Of a DNA stretch of 6,383 bases, positions 1 through 5,517 are shown piece by piece. The notes beneath the pieces were generated by a model. That model was not told the origin of the DNA. It searched no databases and saw nothing but the letters and a program-made list of their open reading frames with translations. A program made the position numbers and the translations under genes. The number at the start of each line of letters is the position of its first letter. Position 1 is the stretch's first letter. This stretch comes from an uncultured Asticcacaulis sp. (GTDB lineage: Bacteria > Pseudomonadota > Alphaproteobacteria > Caulobacterales > Caulobacteraceae): assembly GCA_946482045.1 (NCBI GenBank), contig CAMLPZ010000249.1, positions 1-6,383 of the forward strand, given 5' to 3'.

Positions 1-1695
1 CAGATCGACCGCATGCGCCACTCGGCGACGCGGGCGATCCTGGAGCGCGACGACGTCATCGTCGTGGCGTCGGTCTCCTGTATTTACGGCATTGGCTCGG
101 TCGAGACCTACACGGCCATGACTTTTGACCTGAAGGTCGGCCAGACGATCGACGAGGCCCAACTGCGCGCCGACCTCGTCGCATTGCAATATAAGCGCAA
201 TGACCAGGCTTTCGAGCGCGGCACCTTCCGCCGGCGCGGCGACGTTATCGAGATATTCCCGGCGCACTACGAAGACCGCGCCTGGCGCATCAACATGTTC
301 GGCGACGAGATCGAGTCGATCTCCGAATTCGATCCGCTGACCGGCAAGAAGATTGTCGACCTGCGCGACCTCAAGGTCTATGCCGCCAGCCACTATGTCA
401 CGCCACGCCCGACACTTAACCAAGCGGTGGACCGCATCAAGGCGGAATTGAAGTGGCGGCTGGAGCAGTTGCACGGTGAGGGCAAGCTTCTGGAGGCCCA
501 GAGACTGGAGCAGCGCACCACTTTTGACATCGAAATGATGCAGGCGACGGGGTCTTGCGCCGGCATCGAAAACTATTCGCGCTACCTGACCGGGCGAAAC
601 GCGGGGGATCCGCCGCCGACCTTCTTTGAATACCTGCCCGACAACGCGCTCCTGTTTGTCGATGAAAGCCACGTCTCGGTGCCGCAGATCGGCGGCATGT
701 ACCGTGGCGACTTCGCACGTAAATCGATCCTGTCAGAATACGGCTTCCGCCTGCCGTCGTGCATGGATAACCGGCCGCTGAAGTTCGAGGAATGGGATGC
801 CATGCGGCCTCAGTCGGTCTACGTGTCGGCGACGCCGGGCAACTGGGAGCTGGAGCGAACCTCCGGCGTCTTCGCCGAACAGGTTATCCGCCCGACCGGC
901 CTGATCGACCCGCCGGTCGAGATCCGTCCGGTGCACAAGGATGGCTTCAACCAGGTCGACGACGTTATCGCCGAAGTCCGTGAAGTCGCCAAGAACGGTT
1001 ACCGTTCGCTGGTCACCGTCCTGACCAAGAAGATGGCCGAGAACCTCACCGACTATATGCATGAGCAGGGCATCCGCGTCCGCTACATGCACTCCGACGT
1101 CGATACCCTGGAACGCATCGAGATCATCCGCGACCTGCGGCTGGGCGCCTTTGACGTGCTGATCGGCATTAACCTGCTGCGCGAAGGCCTCGACATCCCG
1201 GAATGCGGTTTCGTCGCCATCCTTGACGCCGACAAGGAAGGTTTCCTGCGGTCGGAAACCTCGCTGATCCAGACGATCGGCCGGGCGGCGCGGAACGTCG
1301 ACGGCAGGGTCATTCTTTATGCCGACAAGATGACCGGCTCGATGGAGCGGGCGATCGCCGAGACCAATCGCCGCCGCGAGAAGCAAAAAGCGTACAATGC
1401 TGAACACGGCATCACGCCGGAATCGGTCAAGCGTGGCATCAGCGACATCCTGGACAGCCCGTATGAGAAGGGCGACCGCGTCCAGATCCCGATGGGCGTG
1501 GCCGAAAAGGACGCCAAACCGTTCCTGGGCTCCAACTTCCAGGCGACGCTCAAGGACCTGGAAGCGAAGATGCGCGAGGCCGCCGGCAATCTCGAATTCG
1601 AGACCGCCGCCCGGCTACGCGACGAGATCAAGCGGCTCAAGCTGCTCGACCTGGAGTTCGCCAAGGATATGCTGGACGGCGCTCAGTCGAATTGA
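1..1695 (+). CDS. uvrB: UvrABC excision nuclease subunit B (5' end outside window)
   Basis: UvrB is the DNA-damage-verifying helicase-like ATPase of bacterial nucleotide excision repair; it is loaded by UvrA and then recruits UvrC for incision. The reading frame is open from base 1, so the ATG at 13 is internal and not the start. Counting residues from base 1, visible motifs are SVSCIYG (24-30), the Walker B/motif II box DESH (221-224), SATPG (276-280), the second RecA-like domain with LREGLDIPE, motif [11 protein letters not shown] (424-432), and a C-terminal UVR motif from about 517 ([20 protein letters not shown]...) that contacts UvrC. The Walker A loop and the start of the damage-binding region lie upstream of the window, so roughly the first 120-150 residues of a usual protein of about 670 or more residues are missing. 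The C-terminus is complete. Its last 13 bases overlap the end of the convergent regulator gene. Identification is secure. Confidence 0.98.
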   Translation, partial: QIDRMRHSATRAILERDDVIVVASVSCIYGIGSVETYTAMTFDLKVGQTIDEAQLRADLVALQYKRNDQAFERGTFRRRGDVIEIFPAHYEDRAWRINMFGDEIESISEFDPLTGKKIVDLRDLKVYAASHYVTPRPTLNQAVDRIKAELKWRLEQLHGEGKLLEAQRLEQRTTFDIEMMQATGSCAGIENYSRYLTGRNAGDPPPTFFEYLPDNALLFVDESHVSVPQIGGMYRGDFARKSILSEYGFRLPSCMDNRPLKFEEWDAMRPQSVYVSATPGNWELERTSGVFAEQVIRPTGLIDPPVEIRPVHKDGFNQVDDVIAEVREVAKNGYRSLVTVLTKKMAENLTDYMHEQGIRVRYMHSDVDTLERIEIIRDLRLGAFDVLIGINLLREGLDIPECGFVAILDADKEGFLRSETSLIQTIGRAARNVDGRVILYADKMTGSMERAIAETNRRREKQKAYNAEHGITPESVKRGISDILDSPYEKGDRVQIPMGVAEKDAKPFLGSNFQATLKDLEAKMREAAGNLEFETAARLRDEIKRLKLLDLEFAKDMLDGAQSN

Positions 1696-2828
1696 GGCAT
1701 CTCTTTATACTGGGCGGGCGTGACGCCAGTCGTCGCCTTGAAGGCCTTGTAAAAGGCGGACTTCGAATTGAAGCCGGCGTCGAGCGCGATATCGAGCACC
1801 GTCCGGTCGCTGGTTCGGATCATGGGCAGGGTAGCTTGGACGCGCCAGCGGTTGACATAGGCGAAGAAGCTTTCGCCCAGGGTTTCGTTCAGCGTCTGGG
1901 AAATGGTGTTGGGCGCGACCGCGATATGCGCCGCCAGCTTCTGCAGGGACAGGTTAGGATCGAGATATAGCCGGTCTTCGCGCATGGCCGCCTCGATGCG
2001 GCCGGCGACGCGCCGGGACTGTTCGGGCCCAAGCGCGGATTTCTGATACTTTTTCGGCGGTTCCGGAGCGTCGGGCTCGGGCAGGTAGCGGCCTGCGAAG
2101 CCTGGGCTTTGCCGCAGCCCGCAGGCGGCGAATGCGCTCAGGGCCAGCAGGCCCAAGCCGTGAACCCAGGCGGGTGATATGAGCGGAAGGTTGAGGAAGC
2201 TGTCCGACGCGACCTGAAGCAAAGCCAGCAGCCAGATGACCGCGATCAGGCCGGTCAGGGCGGTGATCCATTCAAGTTCCCTCTGGTCGTTATTGGCGAA
2301 AAGGTCGCGGAGCCGGATGCGATAGGCCGTCAGTCGCCGCAGGATGCGCCACGCGTAGACTATGGTCTGGCCGATCCAGGTCAGGATCAGTCCGAATATG
2401 AATACGCCGATAAACAGAGCAAAGGGCGATGACGGTGTTTCGCTCCGAACCATCATGGCGTCGCGCTCCGCCCCCGGCAACAGCACGACCAGGAGGACTG
2501 CCAGGCAGCCGAGACCGGCCGGCACGGCGTGCCAGGCTTGGCCGCGGCGAGGGTGCCACGGCGTCTCGGAGGTCAGGGCGTCAACATAGAGCCACAATGC
2601 GGGCGCCAGGCACAGATGTGCCGGCAGGCTGAAGGCTGTGAGCACGGGAGTCGCTGGCGGGAACGCGGATGACAGGGGCTCCGGAAGGGCGATCAGCGCG
2701 GCGGCGGCGAATACAGCCGCGAGCGGCCCGGTGGCTTCGTTGGCGGGGCGTATCAGCGTCAAGGTAAGGCAGAGCATGGCCTGGCCCAGTGCCATTGCCG
2801 CCACAATCAACGTGACCTCATCCTGCAT
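1683..2828 (-). CDS. Membrane-anchored AraC-family transcriptional regulator (7TM + HTH)
   Basis: Predicted 381-residue inner-membrane protein with a cytoplasmic DNA-binding domain. Residues about 5-240 hold roughly seven hydrophobic helices (near 5-26, 34-49, 61-83, 100-119, 134-160, 186-208 and 218-237). A Pro-rich linker (about 248-260) leads to an AraC-type double helix-turn-helix domain at about 281-376. The first HTH is around LSLQKLAAHIAVAPNTIS and the second around LDIALDAGFNSKSAFYKAF, followed by the typical GVTPAQYK ending. Proteins of this plan are usually taken to sense a membrane or extracellular cue and control nearby genes; the signal here is unknown. I chose the ATG at 2828 because the strong GGAGGG at 2835-2840 lies 6 bases upstream of it; the other in-frame ATG at 2834 abuts the SD with no spacer. 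The gene is divergent from the membrane protein at 2978, its likely target, and convergent with uvrB. Confidence 0.93.
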   Translation of the reverse strand: MQDEVTLIVAAMALGQAMLCLTLTLIRPANEATGPLAAVFAAAALIALPEPLSSAFPPATPVLTAFSLPAHLCLAPALWLYVDALTSETPWHPRRGQAWHAVPAGLGCLAVLLVVLLPGAERDAMMVRSETPSSPFALFIGVFIFGLILTWIGQTIVYAWRILRRLTAYRIRLRDLFANNDQRELEWITALTGLIAVIWLLALLQVASDSFLNLPLISPAWVHGLGLLALSAFAACGLRQSPGFAGRYLPEPDAPEPPKKYQKSALGPEQSRRVAGRIEAAMREDRLYLDPNLSLQKLAAHIAVAPNTISQTLNETLGESFFAYVNRWRVQATLPMIRTSDRTVLDIALDAGFNSKSAFYKAFKATTGVTPAQYKEMPQFD

Positions 2829-2834
2829 GCACAT

Positions 2835-2840
2835 CCCTCC
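2835..2840 (-). promoter_or_regulatory. Strong Shine-Dalgarno that decides the regulator's start
   Basis: On the minus strand this reads GGAGGG. Six bases separate it from the ATG at 2826-2828, an ideal spacing. It directly touches the upstream in-frame ATG at 2832-2834, which is therefore unlikely to be used. Confidence 0.75.
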
Positions 2841-2860
2841 CGTTGTTTTGTCAGCTCATA

Positions 2861-2882
2861 GCATTTTCCGGGCATTTTTCCG
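2861..2882. repeat. Tandem direct repeat in divergent gap, candidate AraC-type operator
   Basis: GCATTTTCCG (2861-2870) is followed one base later by GCATTTTTCCG (2872-2882); the copies differ by one extra T. The period of 11 bases is about one helical turn, so both would present the same DNA face. AraC-family proteins typically bind direct repeats. The repeat lies 33-54 bases upstream of the regulator start and about 95-117 bases upstream of the divergent gene, fitting a shared or autoregulatory operator. The repeat is seen directly; its role as a binding site is inference. Confidence 0.4.
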
Positions 2883-2925
2883 CGGTTCATCCGTTCTCGC
2901 CTACAGGCAAGGACGACGCGGACCG

Positions 2926-2931
2926 GATAAT
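2926..2931 (+). promoter_or_regulatory. Possible -10 element for the four-helix membrane protein gene
   Basis: GATAAT matches five of six bases of TATAAT and lies 46 bases before the ATG at 2978, allowing a leader of about 40 bases. No good -35 box is seen 16-18 bases upstream (around 2903-2908), which would fit an activator-dependent promoter, but could equally mean this is a chance match. Confidence 0.25.
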
Positions 2932-2977
2932 GCGCTGATTGGCGGATGGATCATGTCATCGACAAAGGGAGGCTATC

Positions 2978-3418
2978 ATGACCGCTAATAATAAACCGGG
3001 GACACCTTGGCATTTCTGGGCGTTGGCCGTTGTCCTGGTGCTGTGGAACGGACTGGCGGCGTTCGACTATGTTTCGAGCGTTGTTCTGGGCGACGCCTAT
3101 TACAAGTCGTCCGGCATGACGGCGGCGCAGGTGGCCTATTTCAGCAAACTGCCAATGTGGGTTACCGTGGCCTGGACGGTTTCGGTATGGGGAACGGTGG
3201 CAGGGGGCGTCGCATTCCTGCTCAGGCGCAGGCTCGCGGGTGTTCTGCTGGGGGCTGCTGCGGCGGCCACCGCGGCCTACGTTCTTCATACCTATATGCT
3301 GTCGGAAGGACGTGCCGCCATGGGGATAATGTGGCCAATGCCGGCAATTATCGCGGTGGTTCTGGCCTGTCTTGTCGGTTACGTGGCCCTCCTGGCACGG
3401 CAAGGCATCATGCGGTAA
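2978..3418 (+). CDS. Small four-helix integral membrane protein, function unknown
   Basis: 146-residue protein with four predicted membrane helices at about 13-35, 60-82, 86-106 and 119-140. It has a short polar N-terminus, an aromatic PWHFW at the first membrane entry, a soluble loop around 36-57 (GDAYYKSSGMTAAQVAYFSKLP), a basic RRR turn at 83-85 and a short basic C-terminal tail. There is no signal peptide cleavage site and no recognisable catalytic motif. It resembles small alphaproteobacterial membrane proteins that databases sometimes label sugar transporter; I see nothing that supports transport. The start at 2978 is supported by GGGAGG at 2967-2972 with 5 bases of spacing; the same frame is open back to a TTG at 2939, which lacks such a site. 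It is divergent from the membrane-bound AraC-type regulator, so regulation by that protein is a reasonable guess. Confidence 0.88.
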   Translation: MTANNKPGTPWHFWALAVVLVLWNGLAAFDYVSSVVLGDAYYKSSGMTAAQVAYFSKLPMWVTVAWTVSVWGTVAGGVAFLLRRRLAGVLLGAAAAATAAYVLHTYMLSEGRAAMGIMWPMPAIIAVVLACLVGYVALLARQGIMR

Positions 3419-3433
3419 CCGAACTGCGTTTTT

Positions 3434-3453
3434 AATTCCCTATTTCGGGAATT
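3434..3453. repeat. Short hairpin just after the four-helix protein gene
   Basis: AATTCCC (3434-3440) and GGGAATT (3447-3453) form a perfect 7-bp stem with a 6-base loop, 15 bases after the stop codon. The run of T lies before the stem on the plus strand and no T run follows the stem on either strand, so it lacks the standard form of an intrinsic terminator. It may still mark or protect the 3' end of the message. Confidence 0.45.
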
Positions 3454-3489
3454 GAGCGGTTGGCAATTCGACGCGGATTTGTGTGCACT

Positions 3490-3509
3490 GGTTAACACCT
3501 AAGTTAACC
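3490..3509. repeat. GGTTAAC inverted repeat, near-miss to a CtrA box
   Basis: GGTTAAC (3490-3496), a 6-base spacer ACCTAA, then GTTAACC (3503-3509): a perfect 7-bp dyad. The CtrA box of Caulobacter is TTAA-N7-TTAA(C); here the two TTAA are separated by 8 bases, one too many, so a CtrA role is possible but off consensus. The symmetric arms would also suit a dimeric repressor. Confidence 0.4.
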
Positions 3510-3576
3510 AAGGCGTTGCGGAGGCTGGAAATATTCCGGAAAATTAGAAGAAACTGTTGCGTTCGGGTTTCAATAC

Positions 3577-3603
3577 GCGCGTAACCGCACCCCAAATGCG
3601 CGA
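3577..3603. repeat. Repeat block copy 1 (GCGCG / AACCGCAC / GCGCGA)
   Basis: GCGCG at 3577-3581, AACCGCAC at 3583-3590 and GCGCGA at 3598-3603. The same three words occur in the same order at 3651-3678, with slightly different internal spacing (1 and 7 bases here, 5 and 4 bases there). Confidence 0.4.
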
Positions 3604-3650
3604 ATTGCGGCCTTATTGGACATATTCATACTGGATTTTTATATCAAATC

Positions 3651-3678
3651 GCGCGACCTTAACCGCACGAAAGCGCGA
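3651..3678. repeat. Repeat block copy 2 (GCGCG / AACCGCAC / GCGCGA)
   Basis: GCGCG at 3651-3655, AACCGCAC at 3661-3668 and GCGCGA at 3673-3678. It lies about 74-78 bases after copy 1 with almost the same overall length (28 versus 27 bases). The middle word here is preceded by TT, creating one of the TTAACC elements. Confidence 0.4.
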
Positions 3679-3746
3679 CTGGCCTGGGCTGTGCATAGGA
3701 CTCACGGACCGGCCGACGGTGTCTCGAAATAAATCGATTATTAACC

Positions 3747-3771
3747 GTGACTTTTTAGTCTGGTCTTAATC
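3747..3771 (+). promoter_or_regulatory. Weak Caulobacter-type housekeeping promoter candidate
   Basis: GTGACTT (3747-3753) shares the TGAC core of the Caulobacter -35 element TTGACGS. TCTTAATC (3764-3771) matches six of eight positions of the -10 element GCTANAWC, with a 10-base gap, the short end of the accepted range. It would start transcription about 50 bases before the ATG at 3829. A TTAACC element overlaps its upstream edge. The match is suggestive only. Confidence 0.25.
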
Positions 3772-3828
3772 ATCGGGCGACACTTGCGCGGCATTTTGAA
3801 CGGGCGCTGAGCCAACTGGGGTGAATGG

Positions 3829-4293
3829 ATGCGTAGGACTAGACTGAATGTGGTGCCGCCCGTCTCTAAAGAGATCGCTCTGGGGCCTGTCATCAATGGC
3901 GCGAACGGCGTCAATGGAGCCATGAATGGCGCCCTAAACGGCGCCAAGAACGGAAGCGCTGATAAGATGGTCAGCCTGCCCGCGCAGATGGCCGCGACCG
4001 CTGTGGCGACGCATAAGCTCGTTGGCGAAGAGATCGTCACCTCGGTGGCCACCGCCCCGCGCGAAACCCGCACCCAGCGCGTCAAGCGCCTGCAGGAAGA
4101 AGCGCGGGCCCTGGCGCGCGAGCAGATCGGGGAATTCGAACTGCTGCTCGACGCCACGGCCAAGATGGCGACGGAAATCGCCGATGGCGGCGAAGTCTAT
4201 TCGATCGGCGCGCGGGAAATCTGCCGCCGTCTGGCCGACGAGCTGCCGCGCACCCTGCAAACCCTGCAGGTCATTTCCAAGAAAAAGAACTAA
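3829..4293 (+). CDS. Conserved-looking small protein with N-terminal Asn-Gly repeat, function unknown
   Basis: 154-residue soluble protein with no signal peptide or membrane helix. Residues 1-20 are basic to neutral. Residues 22-43 form a low-complexity stretch with Asn-Gly pairs at 23, 26, 29, 33, 37 and 41, followed by a variable Ala/Val-rich segment. The C-terminal part, about 79-150, is charged and predicted helical (RVKRLQEEARALAREQIGEF, then ATAKMATEIADGGEVYSIGA, then REICRRLADELPRTLQTLQV) and looks like a compact helical domain with an Arg/Leu-rich amphipathic end. I do not recognise a named family; a DNA-associated or scaffold role would be guesswork. The ATG at 3829 is the first in frame after a stop at 3808, with a modest GGGG (3818-3821) 7 bases upstream. 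The codon choice and GC-rich third positions over the C-terminal half support a real gene. Confidence 0.8.
   Translation: MRRTRLNVVPPVSKEIALGPVINGANGVNGAMNGALNGAKNGSADKMVSLPAQMAATAVATHKLVGEEIVTSVATAPRETRTQRVKRLQEEARALAREQIGEFELLLDATAKMATEIADGGEVYSIGAREICRRLADELPRTLQTLQVISKKKN
3886..3957 (+). repeat. Coding repeat encoding Asn-Gly units
   Basis: Six AAC/AAT-GG(N) units encode NG pairs spaced 3, 3, 4, 4 and 4 residues apart. The later units share GGCGCC (in AATGGCGCC and ACGGCGCC), suggesting expansion by slippage or small duplication. Synonymous differences between the units show the repeat is not freshly formed. Confidence 0.6.
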
Positions 4294-4315
4294 GCAGCCA
4301 CTCCTGAATTTCCCT

Positions 4316-4345
4316 GTGGACGACTGTCTGTTCGTGGTCGTTCAC
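4316..4345. repeat. 9-bp stem-loop between the NG-repeat protein and lipoprotein genes
   Basis: GTGGACGAC (4316-4324) pairs with GTCGTTCAC (4337-4345) through nine pairs including one G-T wobble, around a 12-base loop, starting 23 bases after the upstream stop codon. No T run follows, so it is not a canonical intrinsic terminator. It may attenuate or stabilise the 3' end of the upstream message. Confidence 0.4.
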
Positions 4346-4375
4346 GCGGAAATGTGACTGGCTTGGACTCAAGCG

Positions 4376-4408
4376 TTCCCCTACCTCTAGGTTCTACTGT
4401 CAGGGGAA
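4376..4408 (+). promoter_or_regulatory. Possible RBS-sequestering hairpin before the lipoprotein gene
   Basis: TTCCCCT (4376-4382) is the exact complement of AGGGGAA (4402-4408), the Shine-Dalgarno segment of the lipoprotein gene, which has 6-7 bases of spacing to its ATG at 4415. If the transcript begins upstream of 4376, the SD could be hidden in a 7-bp stem with a 19-base loop; within the loop ACCT/AGGT (4383-4392) could add a small inner stem. The complementarity is seen directly. Whether the left arm is transcribed is not known, because no clear promoter is visible. Confidence 0.4.
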
Positions 4409-4414
4409 TTCCTT

Positions 4415-5020
4415 ATGTCCAAGGCCGTTTACCGGTCGGCGTTTTGTTGCGTCCTTGCCGTTACCATCATGGCTGGCGGATGCGGGAAAAAGCCCGAACC
4501 CCCTAAAAAATCCGAGCCTGTCAGGGTGATGTCCGCCGTGAGCATCGTGCCGCGTCCGATGCAGGTCCTGCCGGCGCGGCATCCTGGGCTATGGGAAACG
4601 TCGGTGCGTGAGGATGGCAGCGACGACGTCCAGACCTTGCAGATCTGTATCGACAGCGTGACCGACACCCGTCTGGGCCTGCGCGGCAACGACCTCGGCG
4701 GCGACCGCTGCGGGCCGAAGTCGATCAGCCGCATCGACGCGGACAGTTGGAAGGTCATGACAACGTGTCAGGTCTCGGGCGGCGGTACGGAGGCCTATTC
4801 CGGAACCTTCTCGGGTGATTTCGCCACTGACTATACGATGAAGCTGCGCGTCCAGACAACCGGCGGTGCCGTGCCGCAGATGAACCGCGCGGCGAACTAT
4901 ATTATCGAATCGAAACGGGTCGGCGACTGCGGGCCGGACCAGGCGCCTGGCGACCTGACCAATGACGGTGTCACGGTCAACCTGTTCGAAATGGAAGGCC
5001 ACAAGGCCCCCGCTTCTTAG
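4415..5020 (+). CDS. DUF3617-type lipoprotein
   Basis: 201-residue predicted lipoprotein. The N-terminus has K3/R7, a hydrophobic core (about 9-20) and a lipobox ending AGG-C at Cys23. It is followed by Gly at +2 (no Asp retention signal, so outer membrane is likely) and a charged Pro/Lys tether (KKPEPPKKSEP). From about residue 56 the protein matches the DUF3617 pattern: the opening HPGLWET, a Cys in LQICID (78), Cys99 in DRCGPKS, Cys118 in a TTCQVSGGG strand, an alternating beta-rich segment, and KRVGDCGPD with Cys172. The four Cys could form two disulfides in the periplasm. The family is widespread in Proteobacteria and its function is unknown. The ATG at 4415 has AGGGGA at 4402-4407. It is convergent with the membrane protein gene that follows; the two genes share the four bases 5017-5020 containing both stop codons. 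Confidence 0.88.
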   Translation: MSKAVYRSAFCCVLAVTIMAGGCGKKPEPPKKSEPVRVMSAVSIVPRPMQVLPARHPGLWETSVREDGSDDVQTLQICIDSVTDTRLGLRGNDLGGDRCGPKSISRIDADSWKVMTTCQVSGGGTEAYSGTFSGDFATDYTMKLRVQTTGGAVPQMNRAANYIIESKRVGDCGPDQAPGDLTNDGVTVNLFEMEGHKAPAS

Positions 5021-5409
5021 ACCATCCAGCTTTTCGGATTGGGGTAGGGCCGGTTGTAGAGCAGATGATTGAAGCCGATGACGCAGCGGCCAGTCAGGTA
5101 GATGAGCGGAACCAGGACCAGGGCCAGCGACAGGATCTGATTGTTGATTCCTTGTATCCGCAGGGCGAAGCCGACCGCAAAGCAGCCAATGAGCGGGACA
5201 ACGCCTAGCCAGAATGTCCGGCGCTGGAATTCATAGTGGCTTTTCAGCCAGTCTGGGGCGTCGTCTTCGCGGAAGCTGGCGATCAGCAGTGCGATAATGC
5301 CGGTCAGGCCGCACGTTAGAACCATCAGAAACAGCAACAGGTAGTTGAGGAACAACACCTTGCGCGGATCGGCGAGGAAAGGCGGATTGGCGGGCGCGGG
5401 CTTGTTCAT
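5017..5409 (-). CDS. COG3671/DUF4870-like three-helix membrane protein
   Basis: 130-residue integral membrane protein with helices at about 19-45, 66-84 and 89-107. Hallmarks of this uncharacterised family are visible: the first long helix ends in a short charged loop (FREDDAPDWLKSHYEFQRRTFW, 46-67), where the W-L-x-S-H-Y-x-F-Q-x-R-T-F-W pattern is strongly typical, and the chain ends in GRCVIGFNHLL...RPYPNPKSW, the usual C-terminal signature. Its biochemical role is unknown. The start at 5409 is the first ATG and fits the family's N-terminal length, but the ribosome-binding site is poor (only a GAG-like motif), so translation may be weak or depend on other features. It follows the PTPS-family gene on the same strand by 108 bases, so cotranscription is possible but not tight. 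Confidence 0.85.
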   Translation of the reverse strand: MNKPAPANPPFLADPRKVLFLNYLLLFLMVLTCGLTGIIALLIASFREDDAPDWLKSHYEFQRRTFWLGVVPLIGCFAVGFALRIQGINNQILSLALVLVPLIYLTGRCVIGFNHLLYNRPYPNPKSWMV

Positions 5410-5517
5410 GAGACTCGGACGCTGTGACGATGGCCGAGCCTAGCCTGAGTAAGCCATGCTGCATAGCCGCAATTGCACATCGGGCATTGAGGGTGCCGGA
5501 TCGGCAACACCTGGATA
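5410..5517. other. Gap between two minus-strand genes
   Basis: The gap holds one GANTC site (GACTC, 5412-5416) directly before the membrane protein start and a weak 5-bp hairpin TGCCG/CGGCA (5494-5506) just after the stop of the upstream gene. The hairpin has no T run, so no intrinsic terminator is evident. No clear promoter for the membrane protein gene was recognised. Confidence 0.4.

Larger units (their letters stand above)
3419..3828. other. 410-bp non-coding, repeat-rich regulatory region
   Basis: No convincing gene is found here on either strand, and the composition is more AT-rich than the flanking genes. It contains the hairpin after the upstream gene, a GGTTAAC/GTTAACC inverted repeat (3490-3509), an 8-bp palindrome TTCCGGAA (3534-3541), two copies of a GCGCG/AACCGCAC/GCGCGA block (3577-3603 and 3651-3678), TTAACC elements at 3504, 3659 and 3741, one GANTC site (GACTC, 3699-3703) and a candidate promoter just before the next gene. 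The length and number of motifs suggest an extended control region or an undetected small RNA, but neither can be shown from the sequence alone. Confidence 0.6.

Noticed and set aside
733..1407. 224-codon minus-strand ORF inside uvrB
   Set aside because: It is the antisense of conserved UvrB helicase motifs; GC-rich third positions routinely create such long mirror ORFs.
2939..2977. Upstream TTG start for the four-helix membrane protein
   Set aside because: It would add 13 polar residues without a ribosome-binding site and would extend over the true GGGAGG at 2967-2972, which is ideally placed for the ATG at 2978.
3434..3453. Intrinsic terminator after the four-helix protein gene
   Set aside because: The stem is only 7 bp, half of it A-T, and no T run follows it on either strand; I kept it as a hairpin only.
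3557..3769. 70-codon plus-strand ORF in the large gap
   Set aside because: Composition and codon choice are unlike the neighbouring genes, there is no ribosome-binding site, the residues give no recognisable pattern, and it spans the repeat blocks and promoter-like elements.
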